Shown here piece after piece: positions 41,166 through 50,049 of a DNA stretch of 64,000 bases. How positions within the stretch are numbered: position 1 is the stretch's first letter; each line of letters begins with the position of its first letter. The stretch comes from CAZYFH01 sp964646815 (GTDB taxonomy: Bacteria; Acidobacteriota; Vicinamibacteria; Vicinamibacterales; UBA8438), in assembly GCA_964646815.1 (NCBI GenBank), contig CAZYFH010000004.1, positions 1 to 64,000 on the forward strand, written 5' to 3'. The notes beneath the pieces were generated by a model that worked only from the letters and a program-made list of their open reading frames with translations, did no database searches and had not been told where the DNA came from. The translations under genes and the position numbers were made by a program.

Positions 41166-43039
41166 TGACGACCGCGCTGGTGGTCGCCGCGCTGCTGATC
41201 CTCGGTGCGATGTGGGCGCTCCTCGCCCCCTCGGCCAGCGCGTCTGGGTTCGGGCTGGCGGCCGTGACCTTGTTACTCACGCTGCTCGGCGTGCTCGGAC
41301 CCCGCTACATCCGACGCCGCGCCGCCGCCGACCTCGCAGAGCCAGTGGATCCCCACCTCGCCACGATCGAAGCGCTCGCGATGGCGATCGAAGCACGCGA
41401 GGACGCGACGCCGGGCCACGCCCGACGGGTGCAAGCGTATGCAGTGGCGCTGGCGGAAGCCGTCGGGCTGAGCGAGGCCGACGTGAAGGCCGTGCGGCTC
41501 GGCGCGCTGCTTCACGATATCGGCATGCTCGCAGTGCCCGAGCACATCTTGTCGAAACCGGCGCCCTTGACGGACGCCGAGTTCGAGACGGTGCGTCGGC
41601 ATCCCCAGGTCGGCGCCGACCTGCTACGCGACGTCCCATTCCCGCAGCCGGTGGCGTCCTTGGTCCGCAGCCACCATGAGCGCTGGGACGGCCGCGGCTA
41701 CCCAGACGAATTGATCGGCGACGCGATTCCGGTCACCGCGCGGATCGTGGGCATGGCCGAGGTGTACGACGCGCTGACCAGCGACAGGCCGTATCGTAAG
41801 GCGATGTCTCGGGAGGCGGCAGTCCAGCTGCTCCAGCAGGAAGCCGGCAGTGGGATCGACCCGTCGCTCGTCGAGCGGTTCGTACAGATTCTACCGACGA
41901 TCGACCCGCGTGCCGCCGGCAGTCATGTGGCGCGTCCGCCAGCGGACAAGCGGCTGGAATCTCCGGCCGGCGCACCCGTCTACGGAGCAATCACCGAGGC
42001 GCACCAGGAAGTGTCGGCACTCTACGAGCTCGCGCGCTCACTCGGTACCAGTCTCGGGGTCTCCGAGAGCATGACGCTGATCGCGGCAAAGCTGAAGCGG
42101 CTCGTGCCGTACTCGTGCTGCGCGCTGTACCTGCAAGACGCCGACGGTGAGCGCCTGCGGTGCCGCTTTGTCTCCGGTGCCGACGCGAGCGTCATCCAGC
42201 AGGTCACCCTGGAGGTCGGTGAGGGGCTTTCCGGGTGGGTCGCCTGGGCGCGCAAACCCCTGGTCAACGCCAGCCCGCAGCTAGATGCGCCGGCCGCGAC
42301 GTCACTGCGATCGGCCCTCGTGACGCCGCTGATGTTCCGCAACCGGTTCATAGGGACGCTGGCGCTCTATCACGGGAAGAACAATTTCTACACCGATGCG
42401 CACAGTCACCTAGCCGAGCGGGTTGCCGGCCAGATCGCCGCGGTCATTGCGAACTCCCTGCTGTTCGATCGAGCGCAGGAGGACTCACTGACCGATCCGC
42501 TCACAGCGCTTCCGAACACCCGCTCGCTGTTCATGCACCTGACCCGTGAGCTGGCGCGGTCGAAGCGGCTACGCGCGCATCTCGCCCTCTTGGTTGTCGA
42601 CCTCGACCATTTCAAGCTGATCAACGACCGCTACGGACACCATCGCGGCGACCGTGCGCTGTGTGAGGTCGCACGCGTGCTTCGTTCCACGATCCGGCCG
42701 TACGACATCTGCGTTCGCTACGCGGGTGACGAGTTCATTCTGGTGCTGTCAGGCTGCTCGGACGACGAGGCCGAACGCAAGCGACGGGACCTCCAGCTCG
42801 CGATTGGCGAGATCACGATCGGCACCGGACCGGACTCGAACCTGCGACTGAGTGCCAGCGTCGGTGTGGGTATATACCCGGCCGACGGGAACACGTACGA
42901 GACATTGCTGGCCGCGGCAGACCGCCGCATGTATCAGCACAAGAGGCGGCAGAAACAGCGCGCTGCTGGGCTCCGCTTGCTGGATGACAAAACGTATACC
43001 GATGAGGAGTTGAGCGACTCGGCCTCCGGGGTGTTGTAG
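41165..43039 (+). CDS. Membrane-anchored HD-GYP / GAF / GGDEF cyclic-di-GMP protein
   Basis: 624 residues. Two N-terminal membrane helices cover about residues 3-48. The HD-GYP domain follows with GALLHDIGMLAVPEHIL and HHERWDGRGYPDEL, all metal ligands present. A GAF domain (about 275-430) has EGLSGWVAWARKPLV. The GGDEF domain (about 435-600) has DLDHFKLINDRYGHHRGD and the active site as AGDEF. It should be able both to hydrolyse and to make cyclic di-GMP, with GAF as sensor. It overlaps the genes on both sides by one base (TAGTG). Confidence 0.9.
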   Translation: MTTALVVAALLILGAMWALLAPSASASGFGLAAVTLLLTLLGVLGPRYIRRRAAADLAEPVDPHLATIEALAMAIEAREDATPGHARRVQAYAVALAEAVGLSEADVKAVRLGALLHDIGMLAVPEHILSKPAPLTDAEFETVRRHPQVGADLLRDVPFPQPVASLVRSHHERWDGRGYPDELIGDAIPVTARIVGMAEVYDALTSDRPYRKAMSREAAVQLLQQEAGSGIDPSLVERFVQILPTIDPRAAGSHVARPPADKRLESPAGAPVYGAITEAHQEVSALYELARSLGTSLGVSESMTLIAAKLKRLVPYSCCALYLQDADGERLRCRFVSGADASVIQQVTLEVGEGLSGWVAWARKPLVNASPQLDAPAATSLRSALVTPLMFRNRFIGTLALYHGKNNFYTDAHSHLAERVAGQIAAVIANSLLFDRAQEDSLTDPLTALPNTRSLFMHLTRELARSKRLRAHLALLVVDLDHFKLINDRYGHHRGDRALCEVARVLRSTIRPYDICVRYAGDEFILVLSGCSDDEAERKRRDLQLAIGEITIGTGPDSNLRLSASVGVGIYPADGNTYETLLAAADRRMYQHKRRQKQRAAGLRLLDDKTYTDEELSDSASGVL

Positions 43040-43272
43040 TGACCATCCGCCACGCCCGCGGCGCCCTTCTCCGGTTCGCGTTCAGCCGTCGCCACGCGCT
43101 CGCCGCGGGTCTTGTGCTGAGCGGCCCAGCGGGGTGGCTCACGATCGCGGACTACGCGTGGGAGAGCTGGATGTCGGACGGCCTTGCGCTCGTGCTCGGC
43201 GCGACCGGCGTGGCGCTGATGGTCATCGCGGTCGGCGGACGCCGTCCGGACTGGATCGACCCTGGCAGGTAA
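43039..43272 (+). CDS. Small membrane protein
   Basis: 77 residues with two hydrophobic segments (LAAGLVLSGPAGWLTIA and LALVLGATGVALMVIAVGG), a basic N-terminus, and a polar end GRRPDWIDPGR. The start GTG overlaps the stop of the cyclic-di-GMP protein, so it is made from the same transcript. It may be an accessory anchor. No family is recognised. Confidence 0.55.
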   Translation: MTIRHARGALLRFAFSRRHALAAGLVLSGPAGWLTIADYAWESWMSDGLALVLGATGVALMVIAVGGRRPDWIDPGR

Positions 43273-43284
43273 GCGGACGGGCGG

Positions 43285-43555
43285 CTACGGCACGACCCGA
43301 ATCGTCGATCGCACGTTGCGGACGTCGTCGACCGCACGGACGAGCGTCACAGCACGGATTGCGGCGATGGCGGAATCGACTTCGCCAGACAAACATGACG
43401 ACGCCGTCGAAGGTGTCAACCTCGATGCGAAACCGAACGACTTCGAGGTCGTTGACGAGCGCCGTGGTGGTGCCATCGCCTGTCCCTTCCCGAATCGAGC
43501 GACCACACGTGGCGGTCGAGGCGACAGCCACGACGACGAGGATTGACCCACGCAA
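43285..43555 (-). pseudogene. BON-domain exported protein, frameshifted
   Basis: From ATG 43555 a short hydrophobic signal (MRGSILVVVAVASTATC) leads to the BON-like stretch ALVNDLEVVRFRIEVDTFDG. The frame is then lost at VVMF and continues one frame over as SGEVDSAIAAIRAVTLVRAV and VRNVRSTIRVVP-stop. One inserted or deleted base would repair it. BON proteins bind membranes or phospholipid and are usually periplasmic. Confidence 0.65.
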
Positions 43556-43590
43556 CGACGTGGCTGCCTCTCCGGTCCACGTGCCGTCGC

Positions 43591-44367
43591 CTACATTCCG
43601 GTGACGCTGTATCCACCGTCGACCTGGAGAATTTCGCCAGTCACGCCTCGGGCCCCCGAACCGAGCAGAAACGTGGCGGCGTCGGCAACCTCACCCGCGT
43701 CGACTGCGCGACCGAGCGGGGCACGTTCACGATGGTGTTGCAGGATGCGCGTGAACCCGGGGATCCCAGAGGCGGCCAGCGTCTTGATGGGCCCCGCCGA
43801 GAGCGCGTTGACCCGGATGTTGGCTGGCCCCATATCGACGGCAAGGTATCGCACCGTGGCCTCGAGCGCGGCCTTCGAGACCCCCATGAGGTTGTAGTGC
43901 GGAAACACCCGCTCGCTGCCGAGGTGGGTTAGCGTGAGGATGCTCCCGCCGCCCCGCTGCTCCATGAGCGGGGCCACGCCACGCGCGAGCGCGATCAACG
44001 AGTACGCGCTGATGTTCATCGAGAGTGCGAAGTCGTCACGCGAGGTGCGGAGGAAGGGCTCTGACATCGCCTCGCGGGACGCGAAGGCAACGGCATGGAT
44101 GAAGAAGTCGAGACCCTCGTGCTCGTTCCCAACGCGCGACATCAGGGCAGAGATCTCGTCGTCCTTGGTCACGTCGCACGGCGCGATGTGGCAGGGCCGG
44201 GTCAGGGTCTCGGCGAGCGCGCGCGTGTTCCGCTCGAAGCGCTCGGTGGCGTAGCTCAGCGTCAGACGAGCACCCGCCGCATCGGCAGCCTTGGCAATGG
44301 CCCACGCCAGCGACCACTTGTTCGCGACGCCAACCACCAGGCCGTGCGCGCCTGCGAGGTCACCCAT
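43591..44367 (-). CDS. fabI: Enoyl-[acyl-carrier-protein] reductase FabI
   Basis: 258 residues from ATG 44367; three more codons are open upstream. The NADH loop is GLVVGVANKWSLAWAIA, as in FabI. The catalytic pair Tyr-x6-Lys is in YNLMGVSKAALEATVRYLA, and AGPIKTLAASGI follows. FabI reduces enoyl-ACP in the last step of each fatty acid elongation cycle, and is the target of triclosan-type inhibitors. It ends 36 bases from the damaged BON gene. Confidence 0.92.
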   Translation of the reverse strand: MGDLAGAHGLVVGVANKWSLAWAIAKAADAAGARLTLSYATERFERNTRALAETLTRPCHIAPCDVTKDDEISALMSRVGNEHEGLDFFIHAVAFASREAMSEPFLRTSRDDFALSMNISAYSLIALARGVAPLMEQRGGGSILTLTHLGSERVFPHYNLMGVSKAALEATVRYLAVDMGPANIRVNALSAGPIKTLAASGIPGFTRILQHHRERAPLGRAVDAGEVADAATFLLGSGARGVTGEILQVDGGYSVTGM

Positions 44368-44376
44368 GCAGAACAA

Positions 44377-44940
44377 CTATCGTGAGCGGCCGCGGCGCGA
44401 GGAGGACGTCCGCGACCTCCCTGCTGAGCGTCCGTCCGGGTGCGCCTGGTTGCCCGAGCGCCCGTTTGACCCCGGCTGGCCGCCAGCAGACTGCCCGTCC
44501 TTGAACGACCGCGACTGGCCTCCCCGACGACCTCCCTTCTTCGTTCCGAAGCCGTCCCGGGCGCGCCCATGACCGTTGCCGGCGAACTCGCGGGAGCCGG
44601 ACTTTCCACGGGCCTGACCGCCCCGCTGTTGCTCGTGCATCGTGAATACCGGTGGCTCGCGCGGTAGTGGTGGTGTCCCAGCCGGGTGTGTCAACGTGGC
44701 CCGGATCAGCGGGCGCCGTACCGGTCCATCACCGCCGCCGGGCCGCTCAGTGGAAACCGACTCCGCCTTGCTCGGAGTCCCGGGGTGCGGATGCTCGGTC
44801 TGGCAGGTCTGACAGCGCGTCACGCTGACGGCGTCGCTGTCGGAGTCGACGGCGACCACGGTGTGTGCTGTCACTTCAGCGTCACACGAACAATAGTCGT
44901 CCAGAGTGTCGCCCACGCGAGCCCGGCGCTGCTGCATCAA
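44377..44940 (-). CDS. Zinc-finger-like protein with an RG/G-rich basic tail
   Basis: 187 residues. Residues about 16-47 hold CSC...CQTC, a possible treble-clef or ribbon site. Then follow a short linker and a long tail rich in Gly, Arg and Ser (GKSGSREFAGNGHGRARDGF, KKGGRRGGQSRSFKDGQSAG). The tail resembles RNA-binding RGG regions. It begins about 570 bases before fabI and ends 9 bases upstream of it, so it may share the fabI transcript. The function is unknown; RNA binding is a guess from composition. Confidence 0.6.
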   Translation of the reverse strand: MMQQRRARVGDTLDDYCSCDAEVTAHTVVAVDSDSDAVSVTRCQTCQTEHPHPGTPSKAESVSTERPGGGDGPVRRPLIRATLTHPAGTPPLPREPPVFTMHEQQRGGQARGKSGSREFAGNGHGRARDGFGTKKGGRRGGQSRSFKDGQSAGGQPGSNGRSGNQAHPDGRSAGRSRTSSSRRGRSR

Positions 44941-45113
44941 GGTCTCCCGAACGATCGGTACGTGTGTCTACGCCGGCACTTGAGGCGGGACCAAATTACG
45001 TAGCCGCGTAGGAGGTCTGAGCATAGCAGAGCCCGTACACGAGAGGCAACCGCTCTCCTCCCGCAGGCCTCGGACCGATGAATCCCGCAGCGGCCAACAC
45101 TTTTTCATCAGGG

Positions 45114-46730
45114 TCACGGACCATCGCGAGTGCCGGGGCCGAAGAGGACACGACCGGGAAGCGCGCCGGTATGTCGGCTATCATCCACCACGAGGACGCC
45201 GTTGACCAAAACGTGCGACACCCCTTGCGCGTACTGATGCGGATCCTCAAACGTGGCGCGGTCGAGAATTCGCTCGGCATCCAGAATCACGACGTCAGCG
45301 AAGTACCCGGCTCGAAGCAGGCCACGCTCGGCGAGCCCGAGCCGTTGCGCGGTCGCGCTCGACATCTTGCGCACTGCGTCCTCCAGGGTGAGCACGCCGC
45401 GCTCGCGCACGTAGCGGCCAAGCACACGAGCAAACGTCCCGTATTCGCGGGGATGCGGGACACCGTCGCCCAGCACTGACACCCCGCCGTCGGACCCAAT
45501 GGCGGTGACGGGGTGGCGCATGATGCGCTCGACGTCCTCTTCGGTCATCGCGTGATAGATCGCCCGCGCGCCTCCGCGCTCGACGATCTCCATCACGAGA
45601 TCCGCGGCATTGGACAGCGTCGGCTTGAGCCCGCGGCCGACCACGATATCGGCCAGCGATTGGCCTTCGAGCGACGGGTCCCATTCGCACAACCCAATGA
45701 CGATGTTGCGGGGATCACCGCCGCCCCGGTCACGCTCAATTCGGTAGACGATCTCGGTCTTGATCCGCCGGCGCGTCTCCGGATTCCGCAGCCGCGCGAC
45801 CAACTCCGACCGCCCGCCGTCCTGAGCCCACGCCGGAACGACGGCGGTGATCGACGTCTGTGATGCCGTATACGGATACTGGTCGATCGTCACATCGACG
45901 CCCCGCTCCCGCGCCCTCTCGACCAGCGCTAGGCTCTCAGCGCTGAGCCCCCAGGCGTCACGGCCCACGGCCTTGTGATGCGTCATCTGCACGGGGAGCC
46001 CGGCCTCTTCCCCGATGCGGATCGTCTCTCGGACGGAGTCCAGTAGCCCCTGCGCCTCGTCGCGCATGTGCGAGATGTAGATGCCACGGTGTGCGGCTGC
46101 CGCGCGCGCCAGTACGATCACCTCTTCGGTGCTGGAGAACGCGCCTGGCACATAGAACAACCCCGTCGACAGACCCAGCGCACCCTCCTCCATCGCTTGA
46201 CCGACCAGCGCAGACATCTCCAACAGTTCAGCCGGCGTCGCCTCACGATCGTCGTCGCCGACGACACGCGATCGGATCGTTCCATGGCCCACATAGACTG
46301 CCCAGTTGGGGCTGATCGCCAGATTGGCCATCTGCCGGAGGTGCTCACCGATCGGATACGGGGAACTCCCATCGTTGCCTTCCGTCAGCGTCGTAACACC
46401 CTGCAGTAACGCGTTGTCCGCCGTCGGGACACGGGCGATACCTCGTCTCGCGTGCGTGTGTGGATCGATGAATCCCGGCGCGACCACCAACCCCTCAGCG
46501 GCGATGACGCGTGGCGCCGACGCTTTGGAGAGGTCGCCAATGCGGGCGATGCGGTCGCCCCGGACCCCGAGGTCGGCGGTGAACCAAGGATTGCCCGCCC
46601 CGTCGACGATCCGCCCACCGCGGACAATCAGATCGAACGCCAGATCGTTCTGGGCATCGAGACGCCAGGCCGCCAGCAGCAGGACCACGACGAGCCAAAC
46701 GCGGCGGATGACGAGACCTCGCGGCATCAT
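45114..46730 (-). CDS. N-acyl-D-amino-acid deacylase (D-aminoacylase) family amidohydrolase
   Basis: 538 residues from ATG 46730, which overlaps the argH stop by four bases. A signal peptide (cut near WRLDAQ) precedes the amidohydrolase barrel: DLIVRGGRIVDGAG, GFIDPHTHARRG (metal His pair), EGNDGSSPYPIG, YISHMRDEAQGLLDSV, PVQMTHHKAVG and AIGSDGG. These enzymes hydrolyse N-acyl-D-amino acids or dihydropyrimidine-like amides. The signal makes it periplasmic. Coupling to argH suggests it is read with the arginine operon, although a role in arginine synthesis is unlikely. Confidence 0.85.
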   Translation of the reverse strand: MMPRGLVIRRVWLVVVLLLAAWRLDAQNDLAFDLIVRGGRIVDGAGNPWFTADLGVRGDRIARIGDLSKASAPRVIAAEGLVVAPGFIDPHTHARRGIARVPTADNALLQGVTTLTEGNDGSSPYPIGEHLRQMANLAISPNWAVYVGHGTIRSRVVGDDDREATPAELLEMSALVGQAMEEGALGLSTGLFYVPGAFSSTEEVIVLARAAAAHRGIYISHMRDEAQGLLDSVRETIRIGEEAGLPVQMTHHKAVGRDAWGLSAESLALVERARERGVDVTIDQYPYTASQTSITAVVPAWAQDGGRSELVARLRNPETRRRIKTEIVYRIERDRGGGDPRNIVIGLCEWDPSLEGQSLADIVVGRGLKPTLSNAADLVMEIVERGGARAIYHAMTEEDVERIMRHPVTAIGSDGGVSVLGDGVPHPREYGTFARVLGRYVRERGVLTLEDAVRKMSSATAQRLGLAERGLLRAGYFADVVILDAERILDRATFEDPHQYAQGVSHVLVNGVLVVDDSRHTGALPGRVLFGPGTRDGP

Positions 46731-48115
46731 CGGTGCGCGGCGACCCATGCGTCGACCTCGCGACGTGCGGCCGCGACGGCGTCGGGGTGAGTGGATTGCG
46801 GCGTCCGGCGTGCCTCGGTTGACCGCCGGCCGGTGATGCGCGCGCCGGTATCGGGTTCGAACCGCGTGTCGTACCCGCGCCACTCCTCGGCGTTGAGCGA
46901 CGCGAAATCTCGGCCCGTGGCGATGAGATCGCGGACGATGCGGCCAACGACGACATGCGCCCGACGGAACGGTACGCCCCGTCCCACCAGATAGTCGGCC
47001 ACGTCAGTTGCGAGGAGCATCCCGGTCGCCGCTGCCTCGCTCCGCGCGGAGATCAGGTGGAGACTCTCGATGACGGCGGTCGACGCCTCCGTCGAGGACA
47101 GCACGGTGCGCTCGGCGTCGAACACCGCTTCCTTATCTTCCTGCAGATCCTTGTTGTAGCCAACCGGCAACCCTTTCATCGTGACGAGCCACCCGGTGAG
47201 ATGTCCGATGGTTCGACCCGCCTTCCCGCGCACGAGCTCGACGGGATCAGGGTTCTTCTTCTGTGGCATGAGGCTGCTCCCGGTGGCCACGCGATCGGCC
47301 AGTTCGAACAAGCCGAATTCTTCGCTGCTGAAGACGATGACATCCTCGGCCAGCCGACTCAGATGCACCATGGTCAGGGCGGACGCGTGCAGGAGCGTCG
47401 AAACGAAGTCGCGATCGGAGGCGGCGTCAATGCTGTTCGCCACGACCCGCGAAAAGCCGAGCCGACGCGCGAGCGCAGAGGTGTCGATGTCGTAGCTCGT
47501 GCCGGCGATAGCGCCGGAACCGAGCGGGAGCGCGTCGGCCTCGTCCATGGCCGCAGTGAAGCGCGCGTGGTCGCGTCGCAGCGCGGTCGCATGCGCCAGG
47601 AAAAAATGCGCCGCCAGCACGGGCTGGGCTCGCCGCAGGTGAGTGTACGCGGGCATCAGCGCCGAACCGGCCGCGGTGGCCTGATGGGCGAGCGCGTTCA
47701 CCAACTCGACCACAGCCTGCTGGAGCACCGGCACTCGCCGCCGCAGGTAGAGCCGCAGGTCAAGCGACACCTGTTCGTTCCGCGACCGCCCGGTGTGCAG
47801 GCGCCGTCCGGCGTCACCCAGGCGCTCAACGAGCTGGCGCTCAACGAATGCGTGCACATCTTCATCGGCGCCGCCAACGAAGCCTGGTTCGCGGCGACCG
47901 CGCTCACGGATGTCGCGCAACGCCGCGCCGATCGCCTTCGCCTCATCTGCGGACAGCACCCCAGCAGCCGCGAGCGCATCCGCCCAGGCCAGGCTGCCCT
48001 CAACATCGTCCTCGAAGAGCTGCCGGTCGAACGCCAGCGAGGCCTGAAACCGGAAGACCTCCTCGTCGGGCGCGTCCGCAAACCGCCCGGACCAGAGATG
48101 CTGCTCGTCGGTCAT
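46727..48115 (-). CDS. argH: Argininosuccinate lyase
   Basis: 462 residues from ATG 48115; 13 codons are open upstream but would overlap argG. Family blocks are MTDEQHLWSGRFADAPDE, LHTGRSRNEQVSLDLRLYL, AYTHLRRAQPVLAAHFF, and the signature GSSLMPQKKNPDPVELVRGK. It splits argininosuccinate into arginine and fumarate, the last step of the pathway. It is the third gene of argR-argG-argH, 13 bases after argG. Confidence 0.94.
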   Translation of the reverse strand: MTDEQHLWSGRFADAPDEEVFRFQASLAFDRQLFEDDVEGSLAWADALAAAGVLSADEAKAIGAALRDIRERGRREPGFVGGADEDVHAFVERQLVERLGDAGRRLHTGRSRNEQVSLDLRLYLRRRVPVLQQAVVELVNALAHQATAAGSALMPAYTHLRRAQPVLAAHFFLAHATALRRDHARFTAAMDEADALPLGSGAIAGTSYDIDTSALARRLGFSRVVANSIDAASDRDFVSTLLHASALTMVHLSRLAEDVIVFSSEEFGLFELADRVATGSSLMPQKKNPDPVELVRGKAGRTIGHLTGWLVTMKGLPVGYNKDLQEDKEAVFDAERTVLSSTEASTAVIESLHLISARSEAAATGMLLATDVADYLVGRGVPFRRAHVVVGRIVRDLIATGRDFASLNAEEWRGYDTRFEPDTGARITGRRSTEARRTPQSTHPDAVAAARREVDAWVAAHR

Positions 48116-48128
48116 GACGTGGGCCGCG

Positions 48129-49382
48129 TCATCCGTCGTGCGACCCGCCGTCACCCGCTGACGTCGCGGGCACAGCCGCAGAACTCGACACGATCGGCGG
48201 CCGCGTACGCGCCGCCGTCTCCACAGGCAGGCCCCAGAGCTTGATAAAGCCCTCGGCCGCCTGGTGGTCGAAGCGGTCTCCCTCGTCGTAGGTCGCCAGC
48301 GAGGTGTCGTAGAGCGCCGCCGGCGACTTGCGACCGACGACCGGGCAATCCCCCTTGAACAGCTTGACGCGCACCGTTCCGGTCACCCGTTCCTGAACGT
48401 TGGCAGTGAAAGCGTCGAGGGCCTCCCGGATCGGCGTGAACCAGAGACCGTTGTAGACCAGATCGGCGTAGGTCCGACCAAGGTCGGTCTTGAGGCGTTC
48501 GAGATCGCGGGGGAGGACGAGCGCCTCGAGCTCACGATGTGCGGTGTGAAGCACGATGGCCGCCGGGGCTTCATAGATCTCGCGGGACTTGATGCCGACG
48601 AGTCGATTCTCGACCATGTCGATGCGTCCCACGCCGTGTGCGCCTGCGATTGTCTCGAGCGAGTTAATGAGCTCGGTGAGCGGCATCGCGACGCCGTTAA
48701 CCTTGGACGGCACGCCGTGATCGAACTCCACCTCGACGTAGGCGGGCACATCGGGCGCGTCGGCCGGCGACTTGGTCAAGGCATAAATGTCCTCCGGCGG
48801 TTCCGTCCAGGGGTCCTCTAGCACACCGCACTCGATCGACCGCCCCCACAGGTTGGCATCGGTGCTATAGGGACTCTCGACGGACGCGGGCACAGCGATG
48901 CCGTGTGTATGCGCGTAGTCGATCTCTTCAGGCCGGGTCATGCCCCAGATGCGTGCCGGAGCAACCACGATGAGCGACGGATTCAGCGCGCGCGCTGACA
49001 CATCCATCCGCACCTGGTCGTTGCCCTTGCCGGTGCACCCGTGCGCGATCATGGTGGCGTCCTCGATCTCGGCGATCTCGACTAGCTTCTTGGCAATCAG
49101 CGGCCGTCCGAGCGCGGTCGCCAGCGGATACTTTTCTTCGTACATGGCACCGGCCTGCAGCGCCGGCAGGATGTAGTCGCGTGCGAACTCTTCGCGGACG
49201 TCGACAACGTGGGCGCGGACCGCGCCGACGGCCAGGGCGCGCTCTCGTACGTCATCGAGCTCCTTCCCCTGTCCGAGGTCCATCGTCACGGCCACGATCT
49301 CGGCTGCGTACTTGTCCGCAAGCCACTTGACCGCTACCGACGTGTCGAGCCCGCCCGAATACGCCAACACGATGCGTTCCAT
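48129..49382 (-). CDS. argG: Argininosuccinate synthase
   Basis: 417 residues. The P-loop is VLAYSGGLDTSVAVKWL. Others are AHGCTGKGNDQVRMD, EEIDYAHTHGIAVP, YSTDANLWGRSIECG, and ELINSLETIAGAHGVGRID. It joins citrulline and aspartate using ATP. The C-terminus extends about 20 Ser/Ala/Pro-rich residues past the conserved core. It starts 49 bases after argR and is followed closely by argH. Confidence 0.95.
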   Translation of the reverse strand: MERIVLAYSGGLDTSVAVKWLADKYAAEIVAVTMDLGQGKELDDVRERALAVGAVRAHVVDVREEFARDYILPALQAGAMYEEKYPLATALGRPLIAKKLVEIAEIEDATMIAHGCTGKGNDQVRMDVSARALNPSLIVVAPARIWGMTRPEEIDYAHTHGIAVPASVESPYSTDANLWGRSIECGVLEDPWTEPPEDIYALTKSPADAPDVPAYVEVEFDHGVPSKVNGVAMPLTELINSLETIAGAHGVGRIDMVENRLVGIKSREIYEAPAAIVLHTAHRELEALVLPRDLERLKTDLGRTYADLVYNGLWFTPIREALDAFTANVQERVTGTVRVKLFKGDCPVVGRKSPAALYDTSLATYDEGDRFDHQAAEGFIKLWGLPVETAARTRPPIVSSSAAVPATSAGDGGSHDG

Positions 49383-49431
49383 CGTCGTCTCCCCATCGCA
49401 GTCGGTTTCCTAGTCCGCCCCACCGGCGCGC

Positions 49432-49890
49432 TCACGACGCGCTCCGCGCCCATCCCTCGAACAGCCGCGTCACTTCGCGACCAGCGCGCGCATGGCGCGT
49501 GATGAGCAGGATAGTGTCGTCACCGGCGACCGTGCCGACGACCTCCGGCAACTCCGCTCGATCAATCGCCAGCGCCAGCGGTTGCGCCTGTCCCGGGTCG
49601 GTTCTCAGCACGAGCAACTGCTGCACCTGATCGACGCGCTGTAGGTACTCGCCGATGGCGCGCCTGACCGCAACATCTGCGCGCTCACGTCCACTAAACG
49701 TGGCGCCCGGGCGTTCATAGGCTCCGTCGACCGCGCGCTTGACGAGCTGCAAATCCTTGATGTCGCGGGAAATCGTTGCCTGCGTCGCGTGGAATCCCCG
49801 CGCACGAAGACGATGGCCGAGGTCATCCTGACTGCAGATCTCCTGATGTGCGACGAGCTCGAGGATGGCCGACTGCCGGTAGTGTTTCAT
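49432..49890 (-). CDS. argR: Arginine repressor ArgR
   Basis: 152 residues from ATG 49890; the longer frame to 49989 would translate the operator. The N-terminal winged helix has AILELVAHQEICSQDDLGHRL and FHATQATISRDIKDLQLVK, with SR being the DNA-contact pair. The C-terminal domain has EVVGTVAGDDTILLITRH, the arginine-binding GTVAGDDT motif. Arginine-loaded hexamers bind ARG boxes in the adjacent intergenic region and probably repress both divergent operons, including argR itself. Confidence 0.94.
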   Translation of the reverse strand: MKHYRQSAILELVAHQEICSQDDLGHRLRARGFHATQATISRDIKDLQLVKRAVDGAYERPGATFSGRERADVAVRRAIGEYLQRVDQVQQLLVLRTDPGQAQPLALAIDRAELPEVVGTVAGDDTILLITRHARAGREVTRLFEGWARSAS

Positions 49891-49904
49891 ATCTATCCAT
49901 TTAG

Positions 49905-49922
49905 AATGAATTATAATACATC
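49905..49922. promoter_or_regulatory. ARG box 1, overlapping the argR -10
   Basis: AATGAATTATAATACATC matches the E. coli-type ARG box at about 16 of 18 positions. A TATAAT (minus strand, 49910-49915) lies inside it, so bound ArgR would block transcription of argR-argG-argH. Confidence 0.7.
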
Positions 49923-49995
49923 CTCGAGACACGCCCCGCAACGGACAAAACCTACAATTATTTGGTGTTCGCCCTTCGTGTCCGGTCATCTTTCG

Positions 49996-50024
49996 TTGAC
50001 GAACACACGTCGAATATGTATAAA
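49996..50024 (+). promoter_or_regulatory. Sigma-70 promoter for argC-argF
   Basis: TTGACG (49996-50001), a 17-base spacer, and TATAAA (50019-50024). The start codon is 26 bases further on, leaving a short leader. Confidence 0.75.
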
Positions 50025-50034
50025 TATACTACTG
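50015..50034. promoter_or_regulatory. ARG box 2, overlapping the argC -10 (weaker match)
   Basis: The TATGTATAAATATAC region has the AT-rich half-site symmetry of an ARG box with about three mismatches, and it overlaps the argC -10. About 110 bp separate it from box 1. Confidence 0.45.
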
Positions 50035-50049
50035 TAAGAATTTTCATAC

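Noticed and set aside
46955..48244. 429-residue open frame opposite argH
   Set aside because: A shadow of the GC-rich argH codons, with no family motif and no start signal.
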